From contig NC_003075.7 in NCBI RefSeq assembly GCF_000001735.4, positions 16,493,001-16,557,000 on the forward strand: a stretch of DNA of 64,000 nt, given 5' to 3'. The translations under genes and the position numbers were made by a program. Below the pieces are notes generated by a model. That model searched no databases and was not told the origin of the DNA. It worked only from the letters and a program-made list of their open reading frames with translations. Positions 29,121-41,315 of the stretch are shown here, piece after piece. How positions within the stretch are numbered: position 1 is the first letter of the stretch; each line of letters begins with the position of its first letter. Origin of the DNA: Arabidopsis thaliana (taxonomy: Eukaryota; Streptophyta; Magnoliopsida; Brassicales; Brassicaceae).

Positions 29121-29226
29121 GATCTTTCTCTCTGGGTTTATGTTAAATTCCACAATCAGGCGCAGGACCCATCTTGTTCAATCTTTCTCTGTTGTCTTCC
29201 TTTACTGGCTTTACTATGTCTCATGA
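29098..29226 (+). CDS. CPuORF2: Conserved sucrose-control peptide uORF2 of bZIP11
   Basis: 42 codons from ATG 29098, or 28 codons from the in-frame ATG 29140, ending at TGA 29224-29226. The C-terminal half (RRRTHLVQSFSVVFLYWLYYVS) is the sucrose-control peptide conserved in S1-group bZIP mRNAs of seed plants. High sucrose makes this nascent peptide stall the ribosome and block bZIP11 translation. Both start sites are in one frame, so either yields the active C-terminus. The element lies about 220 bases before the bZIP11 start codon. The role is established knowledge; the reading frames are seen directly. Confidence 0.93.
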   Translation: MSPIILSEIFLSGFMLNSTIRRRTHLVQSFSVVFLYWLYYVS

Positions 29227-29233
29227 TCTCTGA
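29216..29233 (+). CDS. bZIP11 leader uORF3 (5 aa)
   Basis: ATG CAT-context start at 29216, peptide MSHDL, stop TGA at 29231-29233. It starts inside the end of uORF2 in another frame and overlaps uORF4. Confidence 0.7.
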   Translation: MSHDL

Positions 29234-29282
29234 ACTTATCTCCAGTTTTATATCTATACGCATAATTACAACAAAACCCTAG
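29223..29282 (+). CDS. bZIP11 leader uORF4 (19 aa)
   Basis: ATG at 29223 overlaps the uORF2 stop as ATGA. It runs 19 codons (MISELISSFISIRIITTKP) to TAG at 29280-29282. It is the last uORF before the main start at 29449. Confidence 0.75.
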   Translation: MISELISSFISIRIITTKP

Positions 29283-29448
29283 TTTCTTTTCAAATTTCTC
29301 TTCTTCGTTTTTCGTCATCTGGGTCCTGTCCTGTTCTGTTGTGTCTTGTTCTGTTCTGTTTTTAATTCCCCTAAAAACCCATTTTAAAATATTTTATCTC
29401 TCTTCTCTTAAAAAAAACTCTTCCCTGTTTTTGTTTGTGTGTTACTAA

Positions 29449-29928
29449 ATGGAATCGTCGTCGTCGGGAACAACTTCGTCGACGATTCAAACGTCGTCAG
29501 GATCGGAGGAGAGTCTCATGGAGCAGAGGAAACGTAAACGGATGCTCTCAAACCGTGAATCTGCAAGGAGATCAAGAATGAAGAAACAAAAGCTCCTAGA
29601 CGATCTAACGGCTCAGGTTAATCATCTGAAAAAAGAGAACACGGAGATCGTGACAAGTGTCAGCATCACAACGCAACACTACCTAACCGTTGAAGCAGAG
29701 AACTCTGTTCTCAGAGCTCAGCTTGATGAACTTAACCACAGGCTCCAATCTCTCAACGACATCATCGAGTTCCTCGACAGTAGCAACAACAACAACAACA
29801 ACAACATGGGCATGTGTTCGAACCCTCTGGTTGGTTTGGAGTGTGATGATTTCTTCGTGAATCAGATGAACATGTCTTATATTATGAACCAGCCTCTCAT
29901 GGCGTCTTCTGATGCTTTAATGTATTAA
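29449..29928 (+). CDS. bZIP11: S1-group bZIP transcription factor bZIP11 (GBF6/ATB2)
   Basis: Intronless, 159 aa. A Ser/Thr-rich N-terminus is followed by a basic region about 27-47 (RKRKRMLSNRESARRSRMKK) with the invariant Asn35 and Arg43 of the N-x7-R motif. A long leucine zipper runs to about residue 105, followed by an Asn run encoded by a CAA/AAC repeat at 29784-29805. S1 bZIPs are small, intronless and heterodimerise with group C bZIPs at G-box/ACGT sites. bZIP11 reprograms amino-acid and sugar metabolism under low energy, downstream of SnRK1. Its nearly 600-base leader contains the four uORFs listed, so translation is repressed by sucrose. Start: the first ATG after uORF4, in the family-typical position. 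Confidence 0.97.
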   Translation: MESSSSGTTSSTIQTSSGSEESLMEQRKRKRMLSNRESARRSRMKKQKLLDDLTAQVNHLKKENTEIVTSVSITTQHYLTVEAENSVLRAQLDELNHRLQSLNDIIEFLDSSNNNNNNNMGMCSNPLVGLECDDFFVNQMNMSYIMNQPLMASSDALMY

Positions 29929-31937
29929 ATGTGGACCTAAAAACCCCCTCGAAATCACAAAGAAATGGGGCCGTTTTTATTTGTCCGATTTAGAGACATG
30001 TCCAAAGAGAGAGATTTATATATAAAAATGGGTCTGTTGTTTGATTTGTTTCCATTTCAAATTTTTGTTTGTTTGGGTCCGTTTTAGGCGTTAGGTATCT
30101 CTAAGCATCATCGTTATGAGTGTGTCTGTAATAAAGGCTCTGTTGCCGCATGAGTACAAAGTGTTTTCTTAATATTGTAATATGCTTATTACTTTCTTTT
30201 TATTCTTAAGTACTAATCCCATTTTTATATAATTTCTTGAGCATTAATAGTAAAGTAATAAAATGTATCGTAGTAAGAGTTTCGCATGTAACGTACGCTC
30301 TACAGAATCATGTTTCACGCCAATCAAACATTATAGTAGGCAGATGAAATATCAATGATAAAATAGCTTGTAATTTTGGGTAATCTTCAACTCGCCAAAG
30401 TAAAATTTTAAAAAGGTGTTAATGTTGATTAAGGTGTTTTTAGTCATGAACGAGTGTGGATGATATTAGATTCAGTTTATAGATTTGGATCTATTCTTAA
30501 GAAGAAGACTTACGAAATTCAAAACTTTTAAGAATCTAGATGAATTGAGGGTTGGTAGGTTAATGTTGTAATAAGAAGAAACCTTATTTTCTTTTTGATC
30601 TGGAAAAAGATAAACAACATATAACATCTTACATAAAATCCTTTTATGTCTGAAGATCTCTCAGAATAAGAAATGAAACTGTGCAGATTCTTGTAAAATA
30701 TTTTAAACTTATTTCTTGTGAATTTTGGAGATTTTTTTTGTGTGCTAGACTTATAGGTGAAATCATAGCCTCTTGTATTCTTTGCTTTTACACATCATCT
30801 TTTAATTGATTTTCTTATCTCAAATTTCTTTTTGGGATTTTAAATTTCACAGTTCCATTTATCACCAATAGATCCATATACAAGTACATCACAAAATAAT
30901 GGTTATACTACATCGTGAGTAATAATGGGAATCCTATTCTACCCTTTTGGCAGAACTATACTTTTTGTTGCTGGATAGTTTGTTTTATATCCATTGATCA
31001 CGGATGGTTCATTTCATAAATATTATAAATAGAAAGCCTCTTTTTATTTTATATGAAGAAGTCTTCTATTTGATAATTGCGGTATATATTTTTTACCTTT
31101 ATTTCAAGTTTAGTATTCCTTCTTGAGAATATCGTACATGTGTCGACAGACTCGAGAGATTATAAAAAGGCATCTTATGTGTTTTGATCTAGCTAGGCTC
31201 TTAGGAACATTGAAAAGATATGTAATTCATTGCTTACTGTTTGTAGTTTCGAAGATAATAAAGACCCAAAACGTAAGTTAAGTGAAGGGGTTAATTATTA
31301 AAAAAAAAACTAACAGAATGTGAAGTACTAAAGGAGATAGTTGATAAAAACCAGAATATCATTTTATACTAGCTAGAGTATACGCACTAAATCACCATAT
31401 GCATGGTAAAGATTTATTACAAAAAAAAAAGAAAAGAAAAAAAACACTATGCTAGAAAATCTGAAATTAGTGGGATAATAATCGTGGATAATTTTAACCA
31501 ATAACATGAATTATGTAATACATTATTTATCCGATGATACACTTGTTATCATGCAAAAAAACACCTTATTCATTTTACGATTTTCCGATCATAAATTTTG
31601 TTTTAAATGATATCTTCTTCCATAAGCTTATATAGCAAATGCACCTTTTATAATAGCCGTTGTTAAAAAATTCAAAAACATAATAATTTGGAAGTGATAA
31701 TCAATTATGGCAAATTTGTCATGTGCAGGGAACAATATTTGCCGGTACTTGACCTAAAAACACATGATAATTCAAAGACTTTAATAGTGGATCGCCTAAT
31801 TAAATGATTTTATAACGTTTGTTAATTATCCTAGATCTACCTGAACAAACATAATTGATAATCAGTCGGTTAATTATGTATACAATATATATGCATCTAA
31901 AGAATCTAATATAAGGTTCTTTTCGTTATATAAGAGA

Positions 31938-31961
31938 ATATATATATATATATATATATAA
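31938..31961. repeat. (AT)12 microsatellite
   Basis: Uninterrupted AT dinucleotide run in the bZIP11-CIF2 spacer, likely length-polymorphic. Confidence 0.85.
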
Positions 31962-32310
31962 GTTTATTAATTATAATGGACTTTCACAAACAACTTAAAG
32001 ATCTTTTGCATGACGTAATATAACAACCTATCAGCCTGAAAAACAGACAATCAAGAAGGTTGGAGGAGTCTTGGAGAAAAATATAGGAGCCACAGGACGG
32101 TCGTGAGTCAATCCATAGAGACATTTGGTTACATATATAGATTGTGGGTTGGTTTATGCCTAATTAAACTCGATGTACTATACTCTAATCCCACGAACAA
32201 AGACAGGCATTAACTTTTGATCTACATTAAAACATACACCAACTGATTTTACACGAATTGTCTGCAGATATTCTTGAAGATTCCCTCAGATTGAAAGATA
32301 TATGCTTGAG

Positions 32311-32344
32311 AAGAGCTTTAGTCAAAGGAAGAGCTTTAGTCAAA
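32311..32344. repeat. Two 16-bp direct copies, period 18
   Basis: AAGAGCTTTAGTCAAA at 32311-32326 is repeated at 32329-32344. Each copy contains AGTCAA, the reverse complement of a W-box core. Confidence 0.75.
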
Positions 32345-34557
32345 CGATTAGACAAAACTCAAAAGGAGAAAAAAATCCCAAAAAACATATCTATATGATT
32401 AAAAACGTTTTTAGTGATGCTCACAGGGCGAAACGAAGGTAATGTTTTGTCTGCTAGTGGATCACATTTCTTTTCTATTCCCACGTAACATGCAATTTTT
32501 TTTTAATTTTTTTTTGTACAAACATGCAAAGGTATTTAAGGTTGTCAAAATCATATTTTTTTGTTATCAAAATAATATGTTAAATTAGAGTGAAAATGTC
32601 ATTAGAGTTGCGTAAGCGCGCAACTTTCCCAATTTTGATTAGTTCTCTCTAATAAGCCTCAACGATTGAACATAATTTCAACCATGTTACGGAGGTCAAG
32701 AGATGATTAAAAGACATAATAAATCGTCCTTTACAAATATTGAAATTCTTAGCCGTTGTACAGCTTATATACTACTTTTTTCACTGTCATATACTTCAAT
32801 TTAATTAATATATTCGTAACTAAAATTCATTTATCATATTACTATATACGCTATAGACGTTTTATTTTTCTTTTAATGGAAAAGAAACTCAACCGTATTA
32901 TAGGGACGGCAGCCAACAGTATATTTTAAATTTTAAAAGCCTCCAGTGTCAATAAAAGGCCTCCAGAAATAAAAGTCTACCCGGCTACGAGCCAATAATG
33001 GGAAGAAGTCGGTGCTTTTTGTATACATTACTCTAAAGAAAGGTTCAGAGCAACATAAAAAAAAAGGAGTGGACAAATCTAGACTTTGGCAACCAAACAA
33101 ATTATGAATATTTCACTAGTAGTATATAATCTATTGAATTGTGTTAGTGATGTCGATGTATATTCATGCCGATTAAATTTGTGTATTTGACGCAACTAAA
33201 CTTATGAAAATGTTTCAATGTGCATGATTAATTGCTTCTTAGCTAGATTTTGTATATGTTAATGATAACAAACAAGAAAACAGTAAGCAAAAAGGTGACA
33301 TGGCTTACTTAATGTTGAAATATATGGTATTGGTAGGTAGAAGTTGGAAAACAAAACAAAACACTTTTTCCTCTTTACGATTTTCGGATTCTCCATTTTG
33401 TTACATCATGATATGAATACCACTACTTTTAAACTGCATATATATCGACGTATGCTTTATTCCTTCAAGTAAATTTTAATAATCGTGAAAGAGAATGTTT
33501 ATAGTCAATTTATAGTACAAATGTGTCTAGTATTCTGTATACATGTATATGCCTTTTATATTCTCAAGTTTGTAGATTTTCTTTTTCTATAGTATGGTTC
33601 TCATTTCATGTCCATTGAGATATATATGTTCAAAATTTATGAAGATAATTGTATTTTTCTTAACGCAATTGCGCTCAAGAAATTCTTTAGCACTAGTTTT
33701 TTCTTCTTTTTTTGGTCAAAATTCTAATCTTTCATTATTCAATTTTTTCTTTAATTTTGTTTTTGGGCACTGGCCAACTAAGAGAAAAAGGTCATTATGT
33801 ATAATCATCTCCTTGTTAGTAAAGTAAACAAATCAAATCATAATTAAAAGACGAGTATGACAAAACTTTAAACTTTAAAGTAATGTTTTTTGATAAACAG
33901 AGAATTCAGACATATATTTCACATTTCCTTTAGATCCGTGACTTAATTATATTTTTATTTTGACTTATGTATGTTAGGTTCCAAACCTGAATCCAAGCGT
34001 AGCTTAGGCTTCGAACCTCAAATGTCTGCATAAAATTTAGTTACCATTATTGTAGCTGGATAGTTAGATTCTCCACATTTATATAATTGTTTTTTTAAAA
34101 ACTATTGGTTTGGAAGCCACCGATTTTCAAGGCCTAATTTAGAAACAACATTTTCTCCATGAACTCTTTTGATGCGTAGTCTTAATAGAAATCTTTCAGT
34201 ATTATTGACAAGAAAAAATAAGATAAAAATAAATAAATAAAAAATAATGACTAACATAGATGTGAAAAGTCCTTATTAATATTCAAAACGCTCCAAAGGA
34301 ATTGCACGACGAGACAAGAAAAGCAGGGGCGGCTAAGAGAGTCCTTTAGAAACCAATCTCATTCGAATAGTATTATGGTTTATTGAGAAAATTTATAATT
34401 TATGTACTAGGAAGTAAAAAGTCATAGCCGACGATACTCAAAACAGAATTTTCCTTCGAGTTCAAGTATTTTCTTGTTAATTAGTTCGGAATCGAAATTT
34501 CAATTCTAAGGTTTAAACTCTTTATTGTGAAAGTCACACACTCGTGTATTTAGACTC

Positions 34558-34626
34558 TAACATAGAGTCGAGAAACCATACATGTATAATGTATTAGTTG
34601 AATGGTTTCGTCTAAACTCTATGTTA
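34558..34626. repeat. Imperfect inverted repeat (hairpin)
   Basis: The left arm 34558-34579 (TAACATAGAGT plus GAAACCAT) pairs with the right arm 34602-34626 (ATGGTTTC plus ACTCTATGTTA), with a few extra bases in the right arm and a 22-base loop. This may be a remnant of a small foldback element. Confidence 0.7.
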
Positions 34627-35365
34627 CAAGTAACAAGTCCATATAAATGAGTAGAACCCTACACCAAACTCTAATTCCTACTTCTTCGAAAGGATACCTA
34701 AAAGCCCGTGAAGTCTAGAAATCTTTGATTTTATCTACATGTATTAACTTTGTCAGCAACACACGTTCATACCGGATTTAAAGTTTTGGTGCAAGTTTCT
34801 ATCGAGAGAGCTTTGCCCAACATCTTAATATAAGCCCAACCTTTTATAAATAAGCACAAAACAATTATAAAGCCTCACAAGTAAGTTAAAACATAGGCCC
34901 GAGGCAAATGTTAATGGTACAGTATGTTGTTGATTCTAATGTCTATTACGTGTACTAACTAACTACGAAGCCCATTCAAGAGTTTAACCGGCCCAACAGG
35001 TTTACTATGATTGTTTTGTATTAATATACAGCTTGACTCTCATTTTGTAATAGAAAAATATATAGCGGTGTTTAACAAGATAAATTATGCTATCTATAAC
35101 ATTCTAATCCAGAATTTGGTTCCATTTAAAAAATTAATTAGGCCGGTTTTCTTCTAAATGAGTTGTGGTTTCTTGTTAGGACGTGCACTCATACCAGCCT
35201 TAAAAAAATTAGTGACAAAACAAAACTGAAATTTTTAACAAAAATAAATAAATAAAACAAACAAAACTGAAATTAAGAATCGTGAGGGTACGGTCATCAT
35301 CCACTACATCATCTTTACTCCTTTTTATGTGCAACCATAAAATAATACGTCGAACATTAATTATA

Positions 35366-35542
35366 GTGACGAATCAGTTCATTAAAGCAAAGTTCAAACA
35401 ACTTTGTTCTCTTTCCATAATCTCAATTAATCAGTAATCCATTTAATTTATCATTGTGTGACGAATCAGTGCATCGAAGCAAAGTTTAAACAACTTTGTT
35501 CTCTTTTTTCCATAATCTCAATCAGCAATTCATTTAAGTTTA
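35366..35542. repeat. Tandem duplication, two copies of about 85-92 bp
   Basis: A copy begins GTGACGAATCAGTTCATT at 35366, and a second begins GTGACGAATCAGTGCATC at 35458. They share CAACTTTGTTCTCTTT and CCATAATCTCAAT with scattered mismatches and small indels. Non-coding. Confidence 0.85.
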
Positions 35543-36279
35543 ACACTTTTTAGCAAAAAATTATGAGAAAAATTTATGACTCTATCTTTCAGTAAGTATG
35601 TTATGATCGATTAATTTGAGTTAAACGAAGTAGTGTATCATATATAGTATATCACTATCAGATTTATAGAGGCCTAATCGTACATTATTCAGTTGGTTAT
35701 AGCTAGCGATATCTCTTGATTGGAGAATAGGAATGGAACTTTGACCGATATTGAATACCTAGTCTTCAAGGATTCTACAATATAATTATGATGATTTGGT
35801 AAATTTAATTGGGTTATGATAATGAAGGCACTCATATTAAATAATCAGGTCACTAACCTCTTTAGACTTATTGTGGCCAACAATAGGAAAGTAGTCTCCT
35901 TTCAACTTTTTCTCCAATCCCACCATTTCCATGAACAATTTTTTTAATTAAAAGCATTAAGAGATATTTGCATTAATTAAATGATGGATAAATCAATTGT
36001 TGTTATGGTATTTTACTATTTTTATTTATTTGTAATTGATACAATCTAATTTTGAAACTCAAGCTAATCTCTATTTAAACCGGTTTTTATTGTTGCTTTT
36101 TATTTAAAGCATTCACGTTGGCTAAACAAATTAGTTAACTTTTAATCGTGTTATTTCTTTAGAGATTATATATAGTGATATACCAAACGCATTGGCTTCT
36201 CTTTTTTTTGATAAGGTACGTGTATCTAAATACACAAGATACAGCTTAAGGCACATCAAAAATTGAAAGGAGAAAGAAG

Positions 36280-36958
36280 ATGGGTTTGTTGCCATTGGTG
36301 AAGAAACTAGGTTTCATCATCTTTCTTCTAGTTTCAGCTTCAGCGTTTGCTCTCTGTTCTGCAGGTTTGTTTCTTACTTTTTTTTCTCTCTCTCTATCTA
36401 CATATTTATATTCCTTTGTTTGCAGCTTTTCTCTGCAACTTCATGTGCCTCCTACTGAGATCAGTCTTTTAGAAAGTAAGATAATAACATTAAGAGCTTG
36501 TGCTCTCCACATGTGTGTTAATGACGACTAAAGGAGAAAATTAACGACATAGTATGTTACGTTAGTGTTATTTGGATTGATTAATCTTGGATATAAAGAA
36601 TAGACAAGCTTAAGTCTCTTTTTTTTTTCTTTTTTGTAGGCCGATCATCCATTTTAATCTATAGCCAAGAAGATGATCATCCCGAGGTATTCGTTTTAAC
36701 TCCAAAAAAAGTTGCCAACTACCGTGCGTTGTATATCTTTACTTAGTAAAAAACCGAACAAATTGATAATCAAGATCGTAGTTATATGATTTCAAGAACA
36801 ATTTTGTACGTTGGTGAATACATTCTATTTGTGGACAGGTAGTAGAAAGAAGAATACATGAGCATGAGAGAATTCTGAGAATGAATTCAAGAGACTATGG
36901 CCACTCCAGTCCTAAACCAAAGCTCGTGAGACCTCCTTTCAAGCTTATTCCCAACTGA
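36280..36958 (+). CDS. CIF2: Casparian strip integrity factor 2, sulfated peptide hormone precursor
   Basis: Three exons, 36280-36364, 36640-36686 and 36839-36958, giving an 83-aa precursor. Residues 1 to about 27 are a hydrophobic signal peptide (FIIFLLVSASAFALCSA). A short acidic propeptide (IYSQEDDHPE) and a charged stretch follow. The last 21 residues start DYGHSSPKPK and end FKLIPN, the mature CIF2 peptide. The Asp-Tyr pair is the tyrosine sulfation site for TPST. The peptide is secreted from the stele and binds the endodermal receptors SGN3/GSO1 and GSO2 to seal the Casparian strip. This is established for At4g34600. The precursor ends exactly at the peptide's last Asn, so no C-terminal trimming is needed. 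A single-exon reading of the first exon runs into the intron and is wrong. Confidence 0.95.
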
Positions 36959-37545
36959 TCATGCATATCACCGATCGACTATATATAGATGCCAGACTTT
37001 CTGAGATGTATAATATATGTAAACCTAAATACTAACACTGCAATAAGTTTGAATGATAATCATATATATAAGTTTCAAGATATGTTTTCTAGTAAATTAA
37101 TGATTAGATAGTGCTCTTTGCTATCATGCAGAATGTAAATTTGGTGAATAGTCATCATTAGATGAATATTACAATTTATCTGATAGAATCCTTATGATCA
37201 AAATTAATATTGAAATATTCGATTAATTCTGAAAACGGATACAGATTGTATATGTGCCAGACAAAAAAAAAGAGAAGAGAATTGGGAACGTTGCAGTTTC
37301 GTAGATGTGATAAGATAATAAGTCTACAGTGTAATGTCCATCTCTTGCAGATCTCAAATTGCATTTACCATATTCTGTTTGGTCCCAATGACCTAACCTC
37401 ACTTATATTCTTGTACAAAAGAATGTTTACTTTATACAAATATTTCTAAAACTTTTTCTTCTGACCAACATTCTTCCACTACAGAATTGAGACTGATCAT
37501 AAGTTCATCACACCTATGCTTTATTCCTCTCCATTGCTTACTTCT
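36959..37545. other. Convergent 3' region of CIF2 and BLH6
   Basis: 587 bases with the 3' ends of two convergent genes. Small open frames on both strands (37176-37449) overlap each other and have no support. Confidence 0.65.
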
Positions 37546-39498
37546 TCAAGCTACAAAATCATGTACCAATTGTGAAGAATTTATCCGGTTCTGGCGACTT
37601 CCGGGGTTTACATACTCCATTTCATCTCCCGGGATGGCATTCTCGTAAATATCCACCCCGGAAAAGTTGTTGTATGCCTCACTAGACATAGCCACAACAT
37701 TGTCCTGTCCTTGAGAGTTTTGAAGCCCTAGAGTCAAGGACACATCACCACGACCCAATCTTGACGTATCAGCCACATGATATGTAGGCTCAACTGCCAT
37801 GAACCGGCGACCATCCATATGACTGCCTTGGACCATGCCACGAGTTTCCTCGCCATATCCATGTCCATGGTCCGGTTTGGTCTGGTCTTGTGAAAACTCT
37901 CGAGCTCGATCTTCATCATCAGCAGCAACAGGTCCTATCTCAGACATTTTCGGTGTATTTTCGGAAGACGAGTTGGAATCATTCTCTGTGAATTCCTCCT
38001 TGTATATCTCCTCCACCATTGGCTTCCATAAACGCACTCGTGCATTTATGAACCAGTTTGAAACCTTTTACAAACATAAAACACACAACAATCAATAAAT
38101 AAACTATACTATGAAGAGAAAGAAACAATCTTCAAATAAAACATTCCTTACCTGACCGCGGCTCAAGCCCGTTTGTCTTGCTAGCATGATCTTATCAGAA
38201 TCCTTTGGGTAACTATTCATGTTTTCAAACAGTAATCATCACTATTTATGAAGAAAATGTGTGGAGATAAGATTCAAGGGAGACTTACGGGTGAAGAAAA
38301 TGCTCAAAGAGCCAAGCACGGAGAATCAAAACAGAGTTTTCAGGTAGACCGCGTTGAGGTCTCCAAGCTTGAGGTTGCATAAAACCTCTTTGTTGTCTTA
38401 AATGTTGATCAACGTACTTAAGCCGGCTTATAATCCCAACTCTTTTCCCATCTGATCCATCTTGTTGTTCCCCAAGGCATTTACGTAGCACGAGGATTTG
38501 TCCGGATATCGCATCCCTTAGGCTACGAAAATGGCGAGAAATTGTTTGAAGGGCGAGTGCTGTGTATGGCTTAGCTGCTCCATAACCAGCTATCACATCG
38601 AACGAGGATACAACTATCTGCATCTGCTGGTAATATTGCTTATATCTTCTATCCACCTTTACCAAAATCAAGAAATATCTCATTTTCTTAAATATTCAAC
38701 ATATCCTATATATACCAAATGTAACAACATTATGGCTGCAATTTATTTAAATGTATGCTTTTTTGCATTTAAAATATTATAACAAAAGGCCTATAAAAGG
38801 TAACCATCACATGATCAAATTAAGAAGATTAGGTCTCAAGTTATTACCTCATCCAACATTGACAAGAGTTTTGTCAACTTGCTCTGCATTTCTTGTCTCT
38901 CCGACTGAGAGATGTCCGCAGGAGGATTCGTGCTCGAGTCTTGAGTGCTCTGATTCGGTTCTTGAGGGTTCTCATTGTTTTTATCTCCCTCTGCCTGAAA
39001 CTGCTTTAGAGCTTTCTTTACATTAACAGCCTCATCTAGAAGCTGTTGAGCCGCCTTAAGATACTTTGAGTTGGGAATTGTTCTCACAACATCCAAGTTC
39101 TGATTCCCGCCCGGAAAACTCTGTGTTGCATACTCATTGCCTCTCGGCGCCATATTTTGATGGCTTATCTGATGAATTCCTGGAAGAATCTGTGAACCAA
39201 GGCTAAGGGACAGTCCCTGACCGGTCTGAAGAATCCCCGTGGCACCTGCCATCGCGCTCATTAGCTGGAAACCGTTCCTGTCACTCGCTTGATCTCTCCA
39301 AGAACCGAAATCTTGACCAATGTTCTGCATTTGTGGAACTCCCCCAAATCTGGACAATGCTTGCCTCTCTTGTGAGGCTGAGACATTGTTAGCTTCAGTT
39401 CTTCTTTCTCTACCGGCTGATTCCTCAGAGTAAGAAACTATAGCATTCTGGATCATTGAATCTCCGGGAATAAACTGTGTTTCTGGATAATTCTCCAT
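37546..39498 (-). CDS. BLH6: BEL1-like TALE homeodomain transcription factor
   Basis: Four exons on the minus strand: 38848-39498, 38289-38656, 38152-38212 and 37546-38064, giving 532 aa, the BLH6 (At4g34610) length. Order: a ZIBEL-type motif (GLSLSLGS), SKY box ([16 protein letters not shown]), BELL domain ([20 protein letters not shown] and following), the TALE homeodomain with its three-residue loop insertion (HPYPKDSDK) and [15 protein letters not shown], and a second ZIBEL-type motif (VSLTLGLQN) near the C-terminus. BELL proteins pair with KNOX proteins; BLH6 is known to act with KNAT7 to restrain secondary wall formation. The start is the ATG at 39496-39498. A four-codon uORF (MELK, 39522-39536) sits 23 bases upstream in the leader. 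Confidence 0.95.
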
Positions 39499-41315
39499 CG
39501 AAATGGAGTGTTCTTTTTGGCTCACTTGAGTTCCATAGTCCCTTGTTTTCTGATCAGGTCGTAAGAACTTAACCTTATGGAGGAAATGCTTGACATTAAA
39601 GACAGATTCAAAAACAATTGAAACAGAGCAGGATCCATATAATCAGTGTATTGCTAAGAAACATGTAAGATTTCAACATGTCTTGAATATATGGTTATGC
39701 ATGCAATTATGGAGATGCAAGCCAAATCCATAGACAACAAAAAAAAAAGAAGAATTGTATAGAAATAAAAAGATTAGTAAATTACCTGGAAACCAAACTG
39801 CTACTTCTGATGGATTGTTGAAGGAGACAACAAAATCTTGAAAAGAATTAAAAATTAGAAAATGTGAAAGATTTTATTGATATCTTAAAAGAAAGAAATC
39901 AGAAGGTTACGCCTCTTTCTCTTGGTTGTGTTTTTTTTTTGGTATGAGATATAATTTGAATTCATCATCTCATCAATGTCACACGTGAAAGACCCATATC
40001 ATACTCTCCCTCCTCCGGAAGAAAGAAAGAATGGAAAAAAAAAACTTTGAATTTCTTATTTAATAGTATATAATATGGTAATAAGAAAATCAAATAAAAA
40101 CTTTATTTTGTTTTCTGAAGATATTGCTTCAGAAAGCCATAATCTGGTTGGTGCTTGAACCTCCTGCTTCTTGCTTATTGATTCCTGGAGTCAAGTCTTT
40201 GGTAAAGAGAAGAAAATTATTGTGAAAATGTTATATAAATGTATGGTTAAGGAGTTTCTATCTTTAACAACCAGTTGGTCGACCTAAACCCCTCTCTCTT
40301 CATCTTTCTCCCAATCCTAAACCTAATCTTAATCCCAATCCTTATCACTCTCTGTCTCTTAATTACACATTGATTAAATCAATATCCTCCATATAATCAC
40401 ATTTCTATTTTCTTTACTTAAGTTGAAAAGTACAAAGAATCAAAGATGCTACTAGCTTCTTGACATAAAGTCATCTTAAATTTAAATTTAAATTCGGAAG
40501 TGTTGAGTTATATAGTTTATTTTGCAAGTAAACAATAAAAATTTAGCAGATTAGTAGATCGTGGTGAATTTTGATTAAGTATATATATCACAACTTGTTT
40601 TTCTGATGAATAGGTCATTAACTTATCATTATAAACACATAACTAATGTTTATTATGTGAGTTTTGATTAAGAGTATTAGCTACTTTACTTTTTAAGTAA
40701 GCCAAGCCATGATTGTTTCTTCTTCCTTTTCTTTATATATTTCTTTCATACTTTTTTGGTATCTGATTATACATTCGTGGACTCTGGTCGTCCAGAGGCT
40801 ATGCAACTATTAAAGAAATAAGGGTCCCAAAAAATAACAAACACAACTTTTTCTTCTTTTTTATTTTCATTTTGTAAACACCATAAGTGCTCGTTTTCCC
40901 CACTGAGTTTTGTCTTTTCCTGGAAACAACTTGTAGATATTTATGGATTAGTACTTTTTCTTTCAAATGCTTCTAAACTTAGCATTCACTTTCTTGTTTG
41001 ACAGAAGTCTATATCCTAAGTCCTAAGTCCTAACTTGGTAACTACTATAATCTTTAAGACTAGGGTCCAATACTGATTAGAGGCTGAGAGAATCGTTAGT
41101 TCCATGGGCGAGACTTGAGAGCAACAACACAAAGATAATGAGAATGACTTAGATAGTGATAGGAAGTTGATCAGGGTGGATTTTTGAAGAAATATAAAGT
41201 ATTAGGTGTAGAATGAAAATAGAGGTATAGCTGTCTGAATAGGGACAGATGTTGCAGCGAGAGGGTCAGAGCCAGAGATGCCGTAATAATACGAACAATG
41301 AACATCTCTGAAGGA

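Larger units (their letters stand above)
29929..36279. other. Gene-poor spacer between bZIP11 and CIF2
   Basis: 6.35 kb without a supportable protein or RNA gene, the largest gap in the window. It is AT-rich and carries an AT microsatellite (31938-31961), an 18-bp-period repeat (32311-32344), an imperfect hairpin (34558-34626) and a 92-bp tandem duplication (35366-35542). No transposon terminal repeats or coding remnants are recognised. The open frame 33594-33827 is T-rich and unconvincing. The right end includes the CIF2 promoter (TATATATAG near 36168). Confidence 0.6.

Noticed and set aside
29929-36279. An intact transposon or retroelement in the large gap
   Set aside because: No long terminal repeats, transposase or reverse transcriptase frames, or convincing terminal inverted repeats with target duplications were found by eye. 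Only short local repeats are present.
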